Notes: generated by a model not told the origin, from the sequence alone. Counted from the stretch's first letter, positions 1 through 8,058 are shown. The stretch: DNA of 9,209 nucleotides from Rhodobacteraceae bacterium UBA1957 (GCA_002336405.1 DDEJ01000046.1:18828-28036), one strand, 5' to 3'. Numbers and translations: made by a program.

Positions 1-498
1 CCTGTTGCGTTCGCGCATCGCCTTTTCATAACCCAGAGAAATTTCGGCATGATCGGGTAGAAAGCTCAATGTCATACGATCGAGAAACCGCCGCCTACCC
101 TCGGCTCCCTCGATCCACAGCCGGTCCATCGACGGCACCAGCCACAGCACCCGGGCAATCCGCCCCAATGCGGTCTGCGACACCGCCTTGCCGTCGATCC
201 GCACCTGACGCGCCGCCCCCGCCTCTGACCAGATCTCGATTTCATAATGATTTTGAAGACTTTGCAGCAGAGCCGTAATTTTCCAGCCCAACTCTTCGGG
301 ACGACGGCTCATGTCTCCTGCACTGGCTCGGCGCAATCCACGACCCGGTGACAGCAGTGAAACCGCCTCAAGAATATTGGTTTTACCCGCACCATTGTTG
401 CCAAAAAGTGCGATGGGCCGATGATCACATATGATCCGACCCTGCTTGTGCGAGCGGAAATGTGACAGCGTCAGTTCGGCGAGGGCCAGCCCCTGCAT
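1..498 (-). CDS. recF: RecF, DNA replication/repair ATPase, N-terminal part (3' end beyond window)
   Basis: RecF is an SMC/ABC-like ATPase that binds gapped DNA and helps RecO and RecR load RecA at stalled forks. The 166 visible codons give the N-terminal half. A Walker A loop, GNNGAGKTN, lies at residues 33-41 and is preceded by the typical SHFRSH stretch (12-17). The family segment SPGRGLRRA follows, and further on EGAEGRRRFLDR, the usual RecF region in which the protein binds nucleotide and interacts with DNA. The Q-loop and signature/Walker B part lies off the left edge. I chose the ATG at 498, which is 25 bp after the dnaN stop and in the normal position relative to Walker A. The frame stays open further upstream, but I see no better start there, and no clear Shine-Dalgarno sequence precedes the ATG. 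Transcription is probably shared with dnaN. Identity is confident; the exact start is less so. Confidence 0.95.
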   Translation of the reverse strand, partial: MQGLALAELTLSHFRSHKQGRIICDHRPIALFGNNGAGKTNILEAVSLLSPGRGLRRASAGDMSRRPEELGWKITALLQSLQNHYEIEIWSEAGAARQVRIDGKAVSQTALGRIARVLWLVPSMDRLWIEGAEGRRRFLDRMTLSFLPDHAEISLGYEKAMRERNR

Positions 499-523
499 CA
501 GCGCAACGTTCTGCGGGTCCGCC

Positions 524-1642
524 TCACACGCGCATCGGCATAACGACATAGAGCGCAGAGGTGTCGTTGCCCTCACGCATCAAAGTGGGGTCGCCGGAAG
601 AGTTGAACATGAAAACTGCATTTTCGCGATCTACCTGACTGGCGATCTCAAGCAAATATTTGGCGTTAAAGCCGATCTGCAAATCCTCATCACCATAAGC
701 AACTGCCAATTCTTCTTCGGCAGCACCGCTTTCAGGTGAATTCACCGACAGTATTAGACGATCTTCGGCCAGAGACAGTTTCACCGCCCGCGACCGTTCG
801 GATGACACGGTTGCAACCCGGTCAACTGCCCTGGCAAATTCCGCGGCGTCAACTTCAAGCTTTCGGGTATTATTTTGTGGAATGACGCGCGTATAATCCG
901 GGAACGTGCCATCAATGACTTTCGAGGTCAGCGTTATATCGGGGGTCGCAAAGCGTACCTTGGTCTCGCTGACAGAAACCGCAATCGACATATCGTCATC
1001 TTCGAGCAATTTACGCAATTCACCCACCGTTTTGCGCGGCACGATAACACCGGGCATCTCGCCGGCACCTGCGGGCACTTCAGCATCAATTCGCGCCAAC
1101 CTATGTCCATCGGTCGCGACACAACGCAGCGCGTTGCCACCGTCTATAGCGGCAATATGCATGTAGACACCATTGAGATAATAGCGGGTTTCTTCAGTCG
1201 AAATGGCGAACTTTGATTTGTCAAACAAGCGTCGCAAAACAGAAGCTTTGATCGAAAAATTTGCTGCATAATCCGACGAGGCCATGATTGGAAAATCTTC
1301 TTTCGGCAAAGTTGCCAAAGAAAAGTTTGAACGGCCGGCTTCGACCGTGAGGCGACCAGTGACGCCTTCGTCTTCCAAGGTCACCAAGGCGCCATCAGGC
1401 AGTTTGCGCACAATCTCGTGCAGCATTACCGCCGAAACTGTCGAAGCCCCAGAGCGCATGACCATAGCCACAGCCTTGTCAACGACTTCAATATCAAGAT
1501 CTGTGGCGCGGAGCTGTACCGAGCCGTCTTCGGCCTCAATCAACACATTTGCCAAAATAGGAATGGTGTTGCGCCGTTCAACAACCGATTGCGCCTGTGC
1601 CAAAGCCTTCAGCAGAATGCCGCGTTCAATGCTGAGTTTCAT
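524..1642 (-). CDS. dnaN: DNA polymerase III beta subunit (sliding clamp)
   Basis: DnaN forms the ring-shaped homodimer that tethers DNA polymerase III to DNA and recruits other repair and replication proteins. The 372-aa product has the normal family length for three clamp domains of about 120 residues. It opens with MKLSIERGILLKAL, contains the domain I segment RRNTIPILANVLIEA and the ATDLDIEV strand, and ends in the family-typical MPMRV. An in-frame ATG at 1672 would add ten residues (MQVFYGRIEA). I prefer the ATG at 1642 because a strong GGAGG (1652-1656) lies nine bases upstream and the resulting N-terminus matches the family. It lies 151 bp downstream of dnaA and 25 bp upstream of recF on the same strand, the classical arrangement. 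No frameshift or missing segment is seen. Confidence 0.98.
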   Translation of the reverse strand: MKLSIERGILLKALAQAQSVVERRNTIPILANVLIEAEDGSVQLRATDLDIEVVDKAVAMVMRSGASTVSAVMLHEIVRKLPDGALVTLEDEGVTGRLTVEAGRSNFSLATLPKEDFPIMASSDYAANFSIKASVLRRLFDKSKFAISTEETRYYLNGVYMHIAAIDGGNALRCVATDGHRLARIDAEVPAGAGEMPGVIVPRKTVGELRKLLEDDDMSIAVSVSETKVRFATPDITLTSKVIDGTFPDYTRVIPQNNTRKLEVDAAEFARAVDRVATVSSERSRAVKLSLAEDRLILSVNSPESGAAEEELAVAYGDEDLQIGFNAKYLLEIASQVDRENAVFMFNSSGDPTLMREGNDTSALYVVMPMRV

Positions 1643-1793
1643 TGCCTCAATCCTCCCATAGAAAACCTGCAAGGGTGCATTCGCACCATCTCACGGTCGT
1701 CGCTCCATGGTTCTCCGATGTAATGACATGGGCGTCAAGAGAAAGCGGACCACAAGGTCGTAAAGTTCCACTAATGTGAATAAAAAGATTGCT
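1643..1793 (-). other. dnaA-dnaN intergenic gap with possible dnaN promoter
   Basis: This 151-bp gap separates the dnaA stop from the dnaN start. A TTGACG hexamer at 1733-1738 (minus strand) could be a -35 element, but the matching -10 position (about 1710-1715, GAGAAC) is poor. No convincing stem-loop terminator follows dnaA. Read-through from dnaA plus a weak internal promoter for dnaN is the simplest reading, and this is inference. Confidence 0.3.
1652..1656 (-). promoter_or_regulatory. Shine-Dalgarno site deciding the dnaN start
   Basis: On the minus strand GGAGG is followed by nine bases and then ATG at 1642. This supports the 372-aa DnaN over a ten-residue longer form starting at 1672. 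Confidence 0.75.
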
Positions 1794-3185
1794 TTATGCT
1801 TCCAAGGCCCGCCGCAGAAGCTCAAGATCTTCTGCAATTTGACCATCCTGCACTTTCAACTCTTCAATCCGCTTCACACCGTGCATCACCGTAGTATGGT
1901 CTCGCCCACCAAACCGCCGACCAATTTCCGGCAGCGAGCGGCTGGTCATATTCTTACTGAGGTACATTGCCACTTGCCGGGGGCGCGCATAGCTTCGCAC
2001 CCGTTTGGGACCAATCATATCCGACAGGCGAATGTTATAGTGTTCGCTGACTTTGCGCTGAATTTCTTCAACAGTGATTTTGCGCTCTGACGCACGCAAG
2101 ATATCAGACAGGCAATCCTGCGTCAGTTCCATATCAATTGGCCGACCCACCAGCGACGCAAAGGCGAACAATCGGGTCAACGCGCCTTCGAGCACCCGTA
2201 CGTTGGTGGATATGCGCAATGCCAAAAACTGCAAAACCCTTTCATCAAGCTTGAGTTCCGCGTATTGCGCCCGGTGCTGTTCAACTTTCGACTGCAAGAT
2301 CCCCAAACGCAATTCATAATCTGTGGGATGCAGATCCACCACCAGACCACATTGCAACCGGCTTTTGATACGGTCCTCTAAACCCTTAATTTCGCCAGGG
2401 GCACGGTCGGCTGAAATGATAATCTGTTTGTTTTGATCTACCAGCGCATTGAACGTGTGAAAAAATTCTTCCTGTGTCGAATCTTTGCCAGCGATGAACT
2501 GCACGTCATCCACCATTAGAACATCAACTGACCGAAACAGCTCTTTAAAGTCCATCATTTTGCGGTCGCGCAGAGCCTGAACAAAGCGGTACATGAACTG
2601 TTCAGCCGATAGATAAAGCACGCTTAATTCAGTTTGACGACTTTGCATTTCCCATGCAATTGCGTGCATCAGGTGGGTCTTACCAAGACCAACGCCTCCA
2701 TAGAGGAACAAAGGATTAAAACTGACGGGACCACCTTCAGCCACCCGCCGCGCGGCGGCATGCGCCAATTCATTGGGCTTGCCAACGATAAAATTGTCAA
2801 ACGTAAAGCGCTTGTCCAACGGCGCGCTGGGCAGTTTATCATCGCGCAGCCCAGTCTGCGCCTGACGATCTGCGGCAGCAACCAAACCGTTGGACCCCGA
2901 AACCGGGATCGCAGGTTTCCGACCGACGCCGGACTTATGACCCAAAGCTGGCACCTGAAACCTTATCCGCCTAATTTCAGGCGTCTCCGCTCCCAACTGC
3001 GCAAGCAGAAGATCACCAAAATTTTGGTCAACATAATTTCCGAGAAAATTGGTTGGAACATCAAACAGAGCCACGCCGTCAAAGACACCGTTGAACCCCA
3101 ATGGGCTGATCCAATTCACATAATTGTTCTGGCCAACTAAGGATTTGATATTCTGCTGGATGTCATTCCATTTTTCATCTGTCAT
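1794..3185 (-). CDS. dnaA: Chromosomal replication initiator DnaA
   Basis: DnaA is the AAA+ ATPase that binds 9-mer boxes at oriC, unwinds the origin and helps load the helicase. The 463-aa product is full length. Domain I (about 1-80) carries the conserved NWISPL segment (24-29). A variable linker (about 86-124) precedes the AAA+ core. That core has Walker A GGVGLGKTH at 163-171, Walker B LMVDD at 223-227, a sensor I region ISADRAPGEI at 257-266, and the box VII arginines in DRIKSR (271-276). The sensor II region NVRVLEGAL is at 328-336. Domain IV ends with the DnaA signature helix GRDHTTVMHGVKRIEEL at 427-443, which reads DNA bases. The start is ATG at 3185, with a weak AGGATGG upstream. 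It is followed by dnaN and recF on the same strand. The upstream 429 bp probably holds its promoters. Confidence 0.98.
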   Translation of the reverse strand: MTDEKWNDIQQNIKSLVGQNNYVNWISPLGFNGVFDGVALFDVPTNFLGNYVDQNFGDLLLAQLGAETPEIRRIRFQVPALGHKSGVGRKPAIPVSGSNGLVAAADRQAQTGLRDDKLPSAPLDKRFTFDNFIVGKPNELAHAAARRVAEGGPVSFNPLFLYGGVGLGKTHLMHAIAWEMQSRQTELSVLYLSAEQFMYRFVQALRDRKMMDFKELFRSVDVLMVDDVQFIAGKDSTQEEFFHTFNALVDQNKQIIISADRAPGEIKGLEDRIKSRLQCGLVVDLHPTDYELRLGILQSKVEQHRAQYAELKLDERVLQFLALRISTNVRVLEGALTRLFAFASLVGRPIDMELTQDCLSDILRASERKITVEEIQRKVSEHYNIRLSDMIGPKRVRSYARPRQVAMYLSKNMTSRSLPEIGRRFGGRDHTTVMHGVKRIEELKVQDGQIAEDLELLRRALEA

Positions 3186-3217
3186 TCAAGTTTTCCATCC
3201 TACAGACATCACACAAA

Positions 3218-3223
3218 ATTATA
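3218..3223 (-). promoter_or_regulatory. Candidate -10 element close to dnaA
   Basis: A perfect TATAAT lies on the minus strand about 33 bases upstream of the dnaA ATG. No good -35 sits 15-18 bases further upstream, so this is a weak call that rests on the hexamer alone. In such AT-rich sequence a chance match is possible. Confidence 0.3.
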
Positions 3224-3349
3224 AGTTACATCCAAAACCGTATTTTCTCAGAGGCTTTCCGCAACCTGCGCATCATTTCCCATGATAATGCCCGGCGATC
3301 AAAGCTCTGAAACCTTTCTAAAGGCGTTGATCAAAAAGGCATTTTTAAC

Positions 3350-3378
3350 ATAAAAAGAATAGCTTATGCTTTGGTCAA
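3350..3378 (-). promoter_or_regulatory. Candidate sigma-70 type promoter for dnaA
   Basis: On the minus strand TTGACC (3373-3378) is followed by a 17-bp spacer and TTTTAT (3350-3355). These match the consensus hexamers at five and four of six bases. Use of this promoter would leave a leader of about 155 bases before dnaA. It is inferred from sequence alone. Confidence 0.4.
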
Positions 3379-3550
3379 CACCATTTATAACAATCAAATG
3401 AAACCTCTGTAACTGATTAACCCTCAGCGACCGATCCTTATGCCGAGTCACTGTGAACTGTGATAACAAAACTCTGAGCGTCTGGGCAACTGATCTTCTA
3501 ACTTGACTCGGTATTTTAAGAAAAAGAATCTGTGTAATAGAAAAATTAGT

Positions 3551-3590
3551 GATAAAAACTAAAGAGGCGCGGCCAATAAGCCACGCCTCT
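3551..3590 (-). terminator. Intrinsic terminator of rpsT
   Basis: Read on the minus strand, AGAGGCG and GGC pair with GCC and CGCCTCT (arms 3563-3573 and 3580-3590, one internal mismatch, six-base loop). The sequence then runs into a T-rich stretch, TTTAGTTTTTATC. It begins 25 bases after the rpsT stop, so it should end the rpsT transcript and separate it from dnaA. Confidence 0.85.
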
Positions 3591-3614
3591 CGAATTTATT
3601 AGCTAAAAAATGGA

Positions 3615-3878
3615 TTAGGCGATTGCTTTAACGCGTGACGCCAATCTCGACATCTTACGAGCAGCAGTGTTTTTGTGGTACACGCCGTTCGACACGCCCC
3701 GCATTAACTCGGGTTGGGCTGCCTGCAGCGCCGAACTTGCTACGGCCTTATCACCCGTATCAATTGCTTCTTCTACTTTGCGCAGGAAAGTTCTGATCCG
3801 CGAACGGCGCGCCGTATTCACGGCATTGCGACGCTCGTTCTGACGTGCGCGTTTTTTGGACTGGGGCGTATTGGCCAT
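3615..3878 (-). CDS. rpsT: 30S ribosomal protein S20
   Basis: S20 binds 16S rRNA and helps assemble the small ribosomal subunit. The 87-aa product has the family length and character: it is highly basic, begins [17 protein letters not shown], and is a three-helix rod ending near the family segment [19 protein letters not shown]. The ATG at 3878 gives the standard N-terminus, preceded by a modest GGGATGA. It is probably transcribed alone, with a promoter candidate at 3924-3951 and a clear terminator at 3551-3590. It lies directly upstream of dnaA on the same strand, an arrangement I recall from other alphaproteobacteria. Nothing is odd. Confidence 0.97.
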   Translation of the reverse strand: MANTPQSKKRARQNERRNAVNTARRSRIRTFLRKVEEAIDTGDKAVASSALQAAQPELMRGVSNGVYHKNTAARKMSRLASRVKAIA

Positions 3879-3923
3879 AAGGTGTCATCCCGTTTTGGGG
3901 TTCAATGAGAATTTGAAGGCCTT

Positions 3924-3951
3924 CCCTAAGACCGACTCAATCTCAAGTCAA
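3924..3951 (-). promoter_or_regulatory. Candidate rpsT promoter
   Basis: On the minus strand TTGACT (3946-3951) is a good -35 hexamer. The -10 position 16-17 bases downstream reads TTAGGG or TAGGGA, which is weak by the standard consensus, though alphaproteobacterial promoters tolerate poor -10 sequences. A GAGTC site lies in the spacer. Confidence 0.4.
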
Positions 3952-3994
3952 CTGGTTTCAGTATTAATATCCAAAACAGCGCAGGAATTTGTGA

Positions 3995-4771
3995 TCAACG
4001 GTCCCGGAACTGCGGTTGTCTTTTCTCGACAAAGGCGCTCATACCTTCGGTTTGATCGTCTGTTGCAAATAAGCTGTGAAACATACGGCGTTCAAACAAT
4101 AAACCTTCGGCCAACGTCGTCTCATAAGAGCGGTTGACCATTTCCTTGACCGCCATCACGCTGATCTTAGATTTTTCCGCAATTTTCAGCGCCGCCGAGT
4201 TTGCCTCTTTCATTAGGTTTTTAACAGGCACTACCCGGGATACCAGTCCACAACGCTCAGCCTCTTCGGCATCCATAAAACGGCCCGTCAGGTTCATATC
4301 CATTGACTTGGATTTGCCAATAAACCGGGTCAGCCTCTGGGTTCCCCCAAGACCGGCAGAAACGCCTAGGTTGATTTCTGGCTGACCAAATTTTGCCGTA
4401 TCGGACGCTATTATGAAATCGCACATCATCGCCAGCTCGCATCCACCGCCCAGCGCATAGCCTGAAACTGCTGCGATAATCGGCTTGCGGACCCGTTGGA
4501 TTTGTTCAATTTCGGCAGTAAACATATCGCTTGAAAACACATCGACAAAGCTTTTGTCTCGCATCATGGTGATATCTGCACCTGCCGCGAACGCCTTTTC
4601 CGATCCGGTCAGGACGATACAGCGCACCTTTTCATTCGCCTGCGCCGCCGTCAACGCATCACCCAACTCGCTCAGCAGCGTATCGTTCAGCGCATTCAAA
4701 GCATCAGGGCGATTTAACTTAATTGTTTCAACGTGGTCTTCCCGCTCAACGATAATCGTTTCATAGGCCAT
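3995..4771 (-). CDS. Enoyl-CoA hydratase (crotonase family)
   Basis: This protein probably adds water across the trans-2,3 double bond of enoyl-CoA thioesters in fatty-acid or related acyl-CoA breakdown, in the cytoplasm. The 258-aa length is typical of single-domain crotonases. The acyl-CoA pocket segment AFAAGADI is at 60-67 and the oxyanion-hole loop [12 protein letters not shown] is at 104-115. Both catalytic glutamates of true hydratases are present: E112 in GGCELA and E132 in QPEINLGV. Having both favours hydratase activity over the other reactions of this superfamily; chain-length preference cannot be read. The start is ATG at 4771, with only a weak purine-rich sequence upstream. mutM ends 62 bp upstream on the same strand, so co-transcription is possible. 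A link to replication or repair is not implied; neighbours appear to be conserved by position only. A precise symbol (fadB-like, paaF, ech) cannot be assigned. Confidence 0.93.
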   Translation of the reverse strand: MAYETIIVEREDHVETIKLNRPDALNALNDTLLSELGDALTAAQANEKVRCIVLTGSEKAFAAGADITMMRDKSFVDVFSSDMFTAEIEQIQRVRKPIIAAVSGYALGGGCELAMMCDFIIASDTAKFGQPEINLGVSAGLGGTQRLTRFIGKSKSMDMNLTGRFMDAEEAERCGLVSRVVPVKNLMKEANSAALKIAEKSKISVMAVKEMVNRSYETTLAEGLLFERRMFHSLFATDDQTEGMSAFVEKRQPQFRDR

Positions 4772-4833
4772 GACGTTTGCTCTCGATTGTTACTCACCCG
4801 GCCGCACATATCACGGTTGGATCTGTTTTTAAA

Positions 4834-5685
4834 CTATCTTTGACACTGGTCACAATAGAAAGACGAGCGCCCCGATTGCACCGCACGGCTGATCACCCCC
4901 GCACAGCCATTGCTGTGGCAGGTTTCGCCTTCGCGACCATAGACCGCAAAATTATGCTGAAAATATCCCAGTTCTCCGTCCGCCTGGCGAAAATCACGTA
5001 AACTCGAGCCGCCCGCCTCAATGGCCTCCTGCAGCACTTGGCGAATCACCGGCACAAGCGCTGCCACGCGCGCCCGAGACAGATCCGCGGCTTTGCAAAG
5101 CGGTGAGATGCGGGCCCGGAATAACGCCTCACAGACATAAATATTTCCCAAACCCGCGATTATCTTTTGATCAAGCAAAGCGGTCTTTATCGGTATTTTA
5201 CGCCCAGAAAGCGCTGCGCAAAGATAAGATTCGTTAAACGCATTGCCAAATGGCTCCGGTCCAATCTGTTTCAACAAAGGGTGGGCCTCGCCCTGCGCCG
5301 TCGACATCAAATCCATAGCGCCAAACCGGCGCGGGTCATTAAACGTAACTCGGGCCTTGTTGGCCATGTCAAACACCACATGGTCATGTTTCGCAGGTGA
5401 CGGATGCGCATTTACAAAGCGCCCCAAAGGATCCCCCGAGATCAACATGCGGCCCGACATGCCCAAATGCACCAGCAAGGTTTCGCCGCCAGACAGGTCC
5501 AACAGGATATATTTTGACCGTCGCCGCAGCGCCAAAACGGTCTGCCCGGTTAGCCGCTGGGCCATGCGTGGCGGGAAAGGCCAGCGCAAATCAGGACGAT
5601 TGACATGGGCTTGAGCAATCATCTGGCCCTGCATTACCGGCGCAAGACCGCGCATCACTGTTTCCACCTCAGGCAACTCAGGCAT
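4834..5685 (-). CDS. mutM: Formamidopyrimidine-DNA glycosylase (Fpg/MutM)
   Basis: MutM is a bifunctional glycosylase and AP lyase that removes 8-oxoguanine and formamidopyrimidines. The 283-aa protein begins MPELPEVET, giving the catalytic Pro2 (N-terminal after Met removal) and Glu3. Other expected parts are present: Lys58 in [11 protein letters not shown], the void-filling loop HLGMSGRM (73-80), NDPRRFG (116-122), the helix-two-turn-helix [17 protein letters not shown] (173-189), and a zinc finger with C256, C261, C278 and C281 and the conserved Arg273. The start must be the ATG at 5685. A TTG one codon earlier would put a Met before the MPELPE start and spoil Pro2, and AGG (5693-5695) is well spaced for the ATG. 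The gene is divergent from ubiE, with the hydratase gene 62 bp downstream. All catalytic residues are intact. Confidence 0.98.
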   Translation of the reverse strand: MPELPEVETVMRGLAPVMQGQMIAQAHVNRPDLRWPFPPRMAQRLTGQTVLALRRRSKYILLDLSGGETLLVHLGMSGRMLISGDPLGRFVNAHPSPAKHDHVVFDMANKARVTFNDPRRFGAMDLMSTAQGEAHPLLKQIGPEPFGNAFNESYLCAALSGRKIPIKTALLDQKIIAGLGNIYVCEALFRARISPLCKAADLSRARVAALVPVIRQVLQEAIEAGGSSLRDFRQADGELGYFQHNFAVYGREGETCHSNGCAGVISRAVQSGRSSFYCDQCQR

Positions 5686-5772
5686 CAATTAACCTTTCTA
5701 AACCGGCGGGTGCATTGTATCACCCCGTGAGCGCTCTATAAGAAGTGCATAGGATATAAACGGCAAGGCCCG
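5686..5772. promoter_or_regulatory. Divergent mutM/ubiE promoter region
   Basis: This 87-bp gap must serve both directions. For ubiE (plus strand), TTGTAT (5715-5720), a 16-bp spacer and TATAAG (5737-5742) form a plausible promoter, followed by an AAGG (5765-5768) just before the ubiE ATG. For mutM (minus strand), TACAAT at 5714-5719 is a good -10, but its -35 is poor. The two elements overlap at 5715-5719. All of this is inferred from hexamer matches. Confidence 0.45.
5693..5699 (-). promoter_or_regulatory. Ribosome binding site deciding the mutM start
   Basis: AGAAAGG on the minus strand ends seven bases before the ATG at 5685. It favours this ATG over the adjacent upstream TTG, which agrees with the need for Pro at position 2 of the protein. 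Confidence 0.65.
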
Positions 5773-6525
5773 ATGAGCAATCAAAGCGACAAAACAACCC
5801 ATTTCGGATTTGAAAATGTCCCAGAGGCCGAAAAGGCCGGACGCGTGCAAGGCGTTTTTGCCAGCGTGGCGTCAAAATACGATGTTATGAATGACGTGAT
5901 GTCTGCCGGCATTCACCGTGTTTGGAAAGACGCGATGATGGATTGGCTGGCCCCTTACGGCGGCCAGAGCCTTCTTGATGTGGCCGGTGGCACCGGTGAT
6001 ATTGCCTTTCGGTTTCTCAAGCGAGCGGGCAGGGGCGATGCCACCGTGCTGGACTTGACCGAACCGATGCTGACCGAAGGCCGTAAACGTGCTGAGGCCG
6101 CCCAAATGGAAAACCAACTGGCTTGGGTGGTGGGCGATGCCATGGCGCTGCCGTTCGAAGATAACAGTTTTGATGTCTATACAATTTCATTTGGCATCCG
6201 CAACGTCACTCGGCCCGAACAAGCGCTGTGCGAAGCGTTCCGCGTGCTGCGCCCTGGTGGCCGGCTGATGGTGCTTGAATTTAGCCAATTGCCCAATCCG
6301 GCACTGCAATGGGCCTATGACAAATATTCCTTTAACGTGATACCAACCATGGGAAAAATGATAACCGGTGATCGCGACAGTTATCAATATCTTGTTGAAT
6401 CTATTCGAAAATTCCCTAATCAGGACCATTTTTTGTCGATGATCCAGAACGCGGGATTCGAGCAGGCCAAATACCGAAACCTCAGCCTTGGCGTTGCCTG
6501 CCTGCATTCGGGTTGGAAAATTTAA
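5773..6525 (+). CDS. ubiE: Ubiquinone/menaquinone biosynthesis C-methyltransferase UbiE
   Basis: UbiE (COQ5 family) transfers a methyl group from S-adenosylmethionine to the benzoquinol ring during ubiquinone synthesis, and in menaquinone makers to demethylmenaquinol. The 250-aa protein shows the family set in order: THFGFENV near the start, [20 protein letters not shown] (33-52), the SAM-binding loop [14 protein letters not shown] (67-80), the acidic residues of [17 protein letters not shown] (136-145), [16 protein letters not shown] (156-171) and the C-terminal LHSGWKI. The ATG at 5773 follows AAGG. The stop TAA is directly followed by the ubiB ATG, so the two genes are almost certainly one operon with coupled translation. 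Ubiquinone is the likelier product in this type of organism. Confidence 0.97.
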   Translation: MSNQSDKTTHFGFENVPEAEKAGRVQGVFASVASKYDVMNDVMSAGIHRVWKDAMMDWLAPYGGQSLLDVAGGTGDIAFRFLKRAGRGDATVLDLTEPMLTEGRKRAEAAQMENQLAWVVGDAMALPFEDNSFDVYTISFGIRNVTRPEQALCEAFRVLRPGGRLMVLEFSQLPNPALQWAYDKYSFNVIPTMGKMITGDRDSYQYLVESIRKFPNQDHFLSMIQNAGFEQAKYRNLSLGVACLHSGWKI

Positions 6526-8058
6526 ATGCGCGGGCCGCATAATATCTGGCGACTTATCCGCACAGGAGCCACTCTCGAGCGCACTGGCGCAATGGGTGTC
6601 GTTCTAGATGCATTTGACGCACCGGCACATCTGCGCCTGACCGCACACATTCTGGGTTGGCCGTTCAAATGGCTTGGGCTGAAGGGTGATCTGGATATGC
6701 CGCCAGCGCCCCGTGCTCTTACCGCATTGGGACCGGCCTATATCAAGTTTGGGCAGGTGCTGTCGACCAGACCAGATGTGGTCGGCGACGAATTGGCAAA
6801 GCAACTTACGGTCTTGCAAGATAAGCTGCCCCCGTTTTCCACCGAAATTGCAAAACAAAGCATCGCTCAGGAACTCGGAGAGAATGCCGATGTGATTTTT
6901 TCCGACTTCAGCCCCGCTGTAGCTGCAGCTTCAATCGCGCAAGTACATCGAGCGACCCTGCGACAAAGCGGAGAAGAGGTTGCTGTCAAAGTCCTGCGAC
7001 CAGACATTGAGCGGGCGTTTCGCACAGACCTCGATGCATTTTTTCTGGCGGCACGGATCGTCGAAGTGCTGTCACCTGCCTCGCGCCGCTTGCGGCCAAT
7101 GGATGTCATCACGCATTTCGAAAGCGTTGTGTTCGGCGAGTTAGACCTGCGATTGGAAAGCTCTGCTGCGTCAGAATTTGCCGCCAATACAGCAAAGGAT
7201 GACGGATTCACCCTACCTGTAATCAAATGGCCATATTCTAGTCGGCGGGTGATGACGATGAGCTGGGCCGAGGGCGTGCCGATGGGTGACAATGCCGCCA
7301 TTGACGCTGCCGGCCATGATCGACAGGCACTTAGTACGCGGGTGTTACAGCTGTTTCTCAGCCACGCGCTGCGCGACGGTTATTTTCATGCCGACATGCA
7401 TCAGGGCAATATGAAGGTTGCGCCAAACGGTGACATCATCGCCTATGACTTTGGCATCATGGGCCATATCGATGAATATACCCGCCGGGTTTATGCGGAG
7501 ATCCTGTTTGGCTTTATCCGCAAAGATTTCAAACGCGTGGCCGAAGTGCATTTTGAGGCGGGTTATGTCCCGGCCGATAAGGATGTTGACGAATTTGCCC
7601 GGGCGTTGCGGGCTGTTGGTGAGCCAATTTTCGGTATGGATGCTGATAAAATCTCAATGGCGCGGCTGCTTAGCTATCTGTTCGAGGTTACCGAACGCTT
7701 TGGTATGGAAACGCGCACCGAACTGATTTTATTGCAACGCACTATGGTGGTTGTCGAGGGCGTAGCACGCTCTTTGAATCCGCAGATGAACATCTGGAAA
7801 ACTGCACAACCTGTTGTCGAGGATTATATCAAGAAAAGTATCGGACCACGGGCTGTTTTGCGCGATCTATCCAATACAGCGCAGGTTCTGGCGCGCTTTG
7901 GACCACGCCTTCCCGCACTGGTCGAGGCAGCACTTATCCGGCAATCAACACCAACACCGCCGCCGTACCAAAGCCAACGGAGCAGCAAACTTCTCTGGGG
8001 AGGAATCGGTCTTGCGGTTGGAATAGTGATATCATTTTTAATTTTGGATAGTTTTTAG
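6526..8058 (+). CDS. ubiB: UbiB, atypical kinase/ATPase of ubiquinone biosynthesis
   Basis: UbiB (ABC1/ADCK/COQ8 family) is a membrane-associated atypical kinase-like ATPase required for ubiquinone synthesis; older names call it 2-polyprenylphenol 6-hydroxylase, but it is not itself the hydroxylase. The 510-aa protein carries the diagnostic KFGQ (74-77) of the KxGQ extension, an alanine-rich replacement of the glycine loop (AVAAASIAQVH, 131-141), the ATP-binding lysine in VAVKV (K155), the family segment ELDLRLES (205-212), the HADMHQGN catalytic loop (288-295) and the DFG metal-binding motif (308-310). A proline-rich stretch near 475-480 is followed by one hydrophobic helix (about 489-508) as membrane anchor. 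It starts directly after the ubiE stop with only a weak TGGA upstream, fitting translational coupling. No truncation is seen. Confidence 0.97.
   Translation: MRGPHNIWRLIRTGATLERTGAMGVVLDAFDAPAHLRLTAHILGWPFKWLGLKGDLDMPPAPRALTALGPAYIKFGQVLSTRPDVVGDELAKQLTVLQDKLPPFSTEIAKQSIAQELGENADVIFSDFSPAVAAASIAQVHRATLRQSGEEVAVKVLRPDIERAFRTDLDAFFLAARIVEVLSPASRRLRPMDVITHFESVVFGELDLRLESSAASEFAANTAKDDGFTLPVIKWPYSSRRVMTMSWAEGVPMGDNAAIDAAGHDRQALSTRVLQLFLSHALRDGYFHADMHQGNMKVAPNGDIIAYDFGIMGHIDEYTRRVYAEILFGFIRKDFKRVAEVHFEAGYVPADKDVDEFARALRAVGEPIFGMDADKISMARLLSYLFEVTERFGMETRTELILLQRTMVVVEGVARSLNPQMNIWKTAQPVVEDYIKKSIGPRAVLRDLSNTAQVLARFGPRLPALVEAALIRQSTPTPPPYQSQRSSKLLWGGIGLAVGIVISFLILDSF

Larger units (their letters stand above)
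3186..3614. other. AT-rich intergenic region between rpsT and dnaA; regulatory, possible but unproven origin
   Basis: No gene is supported here. The right end holds the rpsT terminator (3551-3590). The rest reads as the leader and promoter region of dnaA, with two candidate promoters, an 8-bp inverted repeat (CCGAGTCA at 3443-3450, TGACTCGG at 3504-3511) and a tandem repeat of CTGTGAA and CTGTGAT at 3451-3464. Reading both strands by eye, I find no match to the DnaA box TTATNCACA. The closest string, TTATCACAG on the minus strand at 3458-3466, resembles a box with one base deleted. Genomes of this group may have oriC beside dnaA or elsewhere, so the sequence does not settle the question. Confidence 0.5.

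Noticed and set aside
431..739. Plus-strand 102-codon ORF across the recF-dnaN boundary
   Set aside because: It lies opposite two well-supported conserved genes and its product resembles nothing; it is a shadow frame. The same applies to the plus-strand ORFs opposite dnaN, dnaA, the hydratase and mutM.
2634..3140. Plus-strand 168-codon ORF antisense to dnaA
   Set aside because: It overlaps fully conserved DnaA sequence, including Walker A, has no ribosome site of note and has no recognisable motif.
3451..3466. Possible DnaA boxes in the CTGTGAA/CTGTGAT repeat
   Set aside because: The strings do not fit TTATNCACA without a deletion, so I do not call them boxes; they are kept only as an observation.
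5686..5688. TTG as start codon of mutM
   Set aside because: It would put an extra residue before MPELPE, while the family needs Pro at position 2 as the nucleophile; the ATG at 5685 has a properly spaced AGG.
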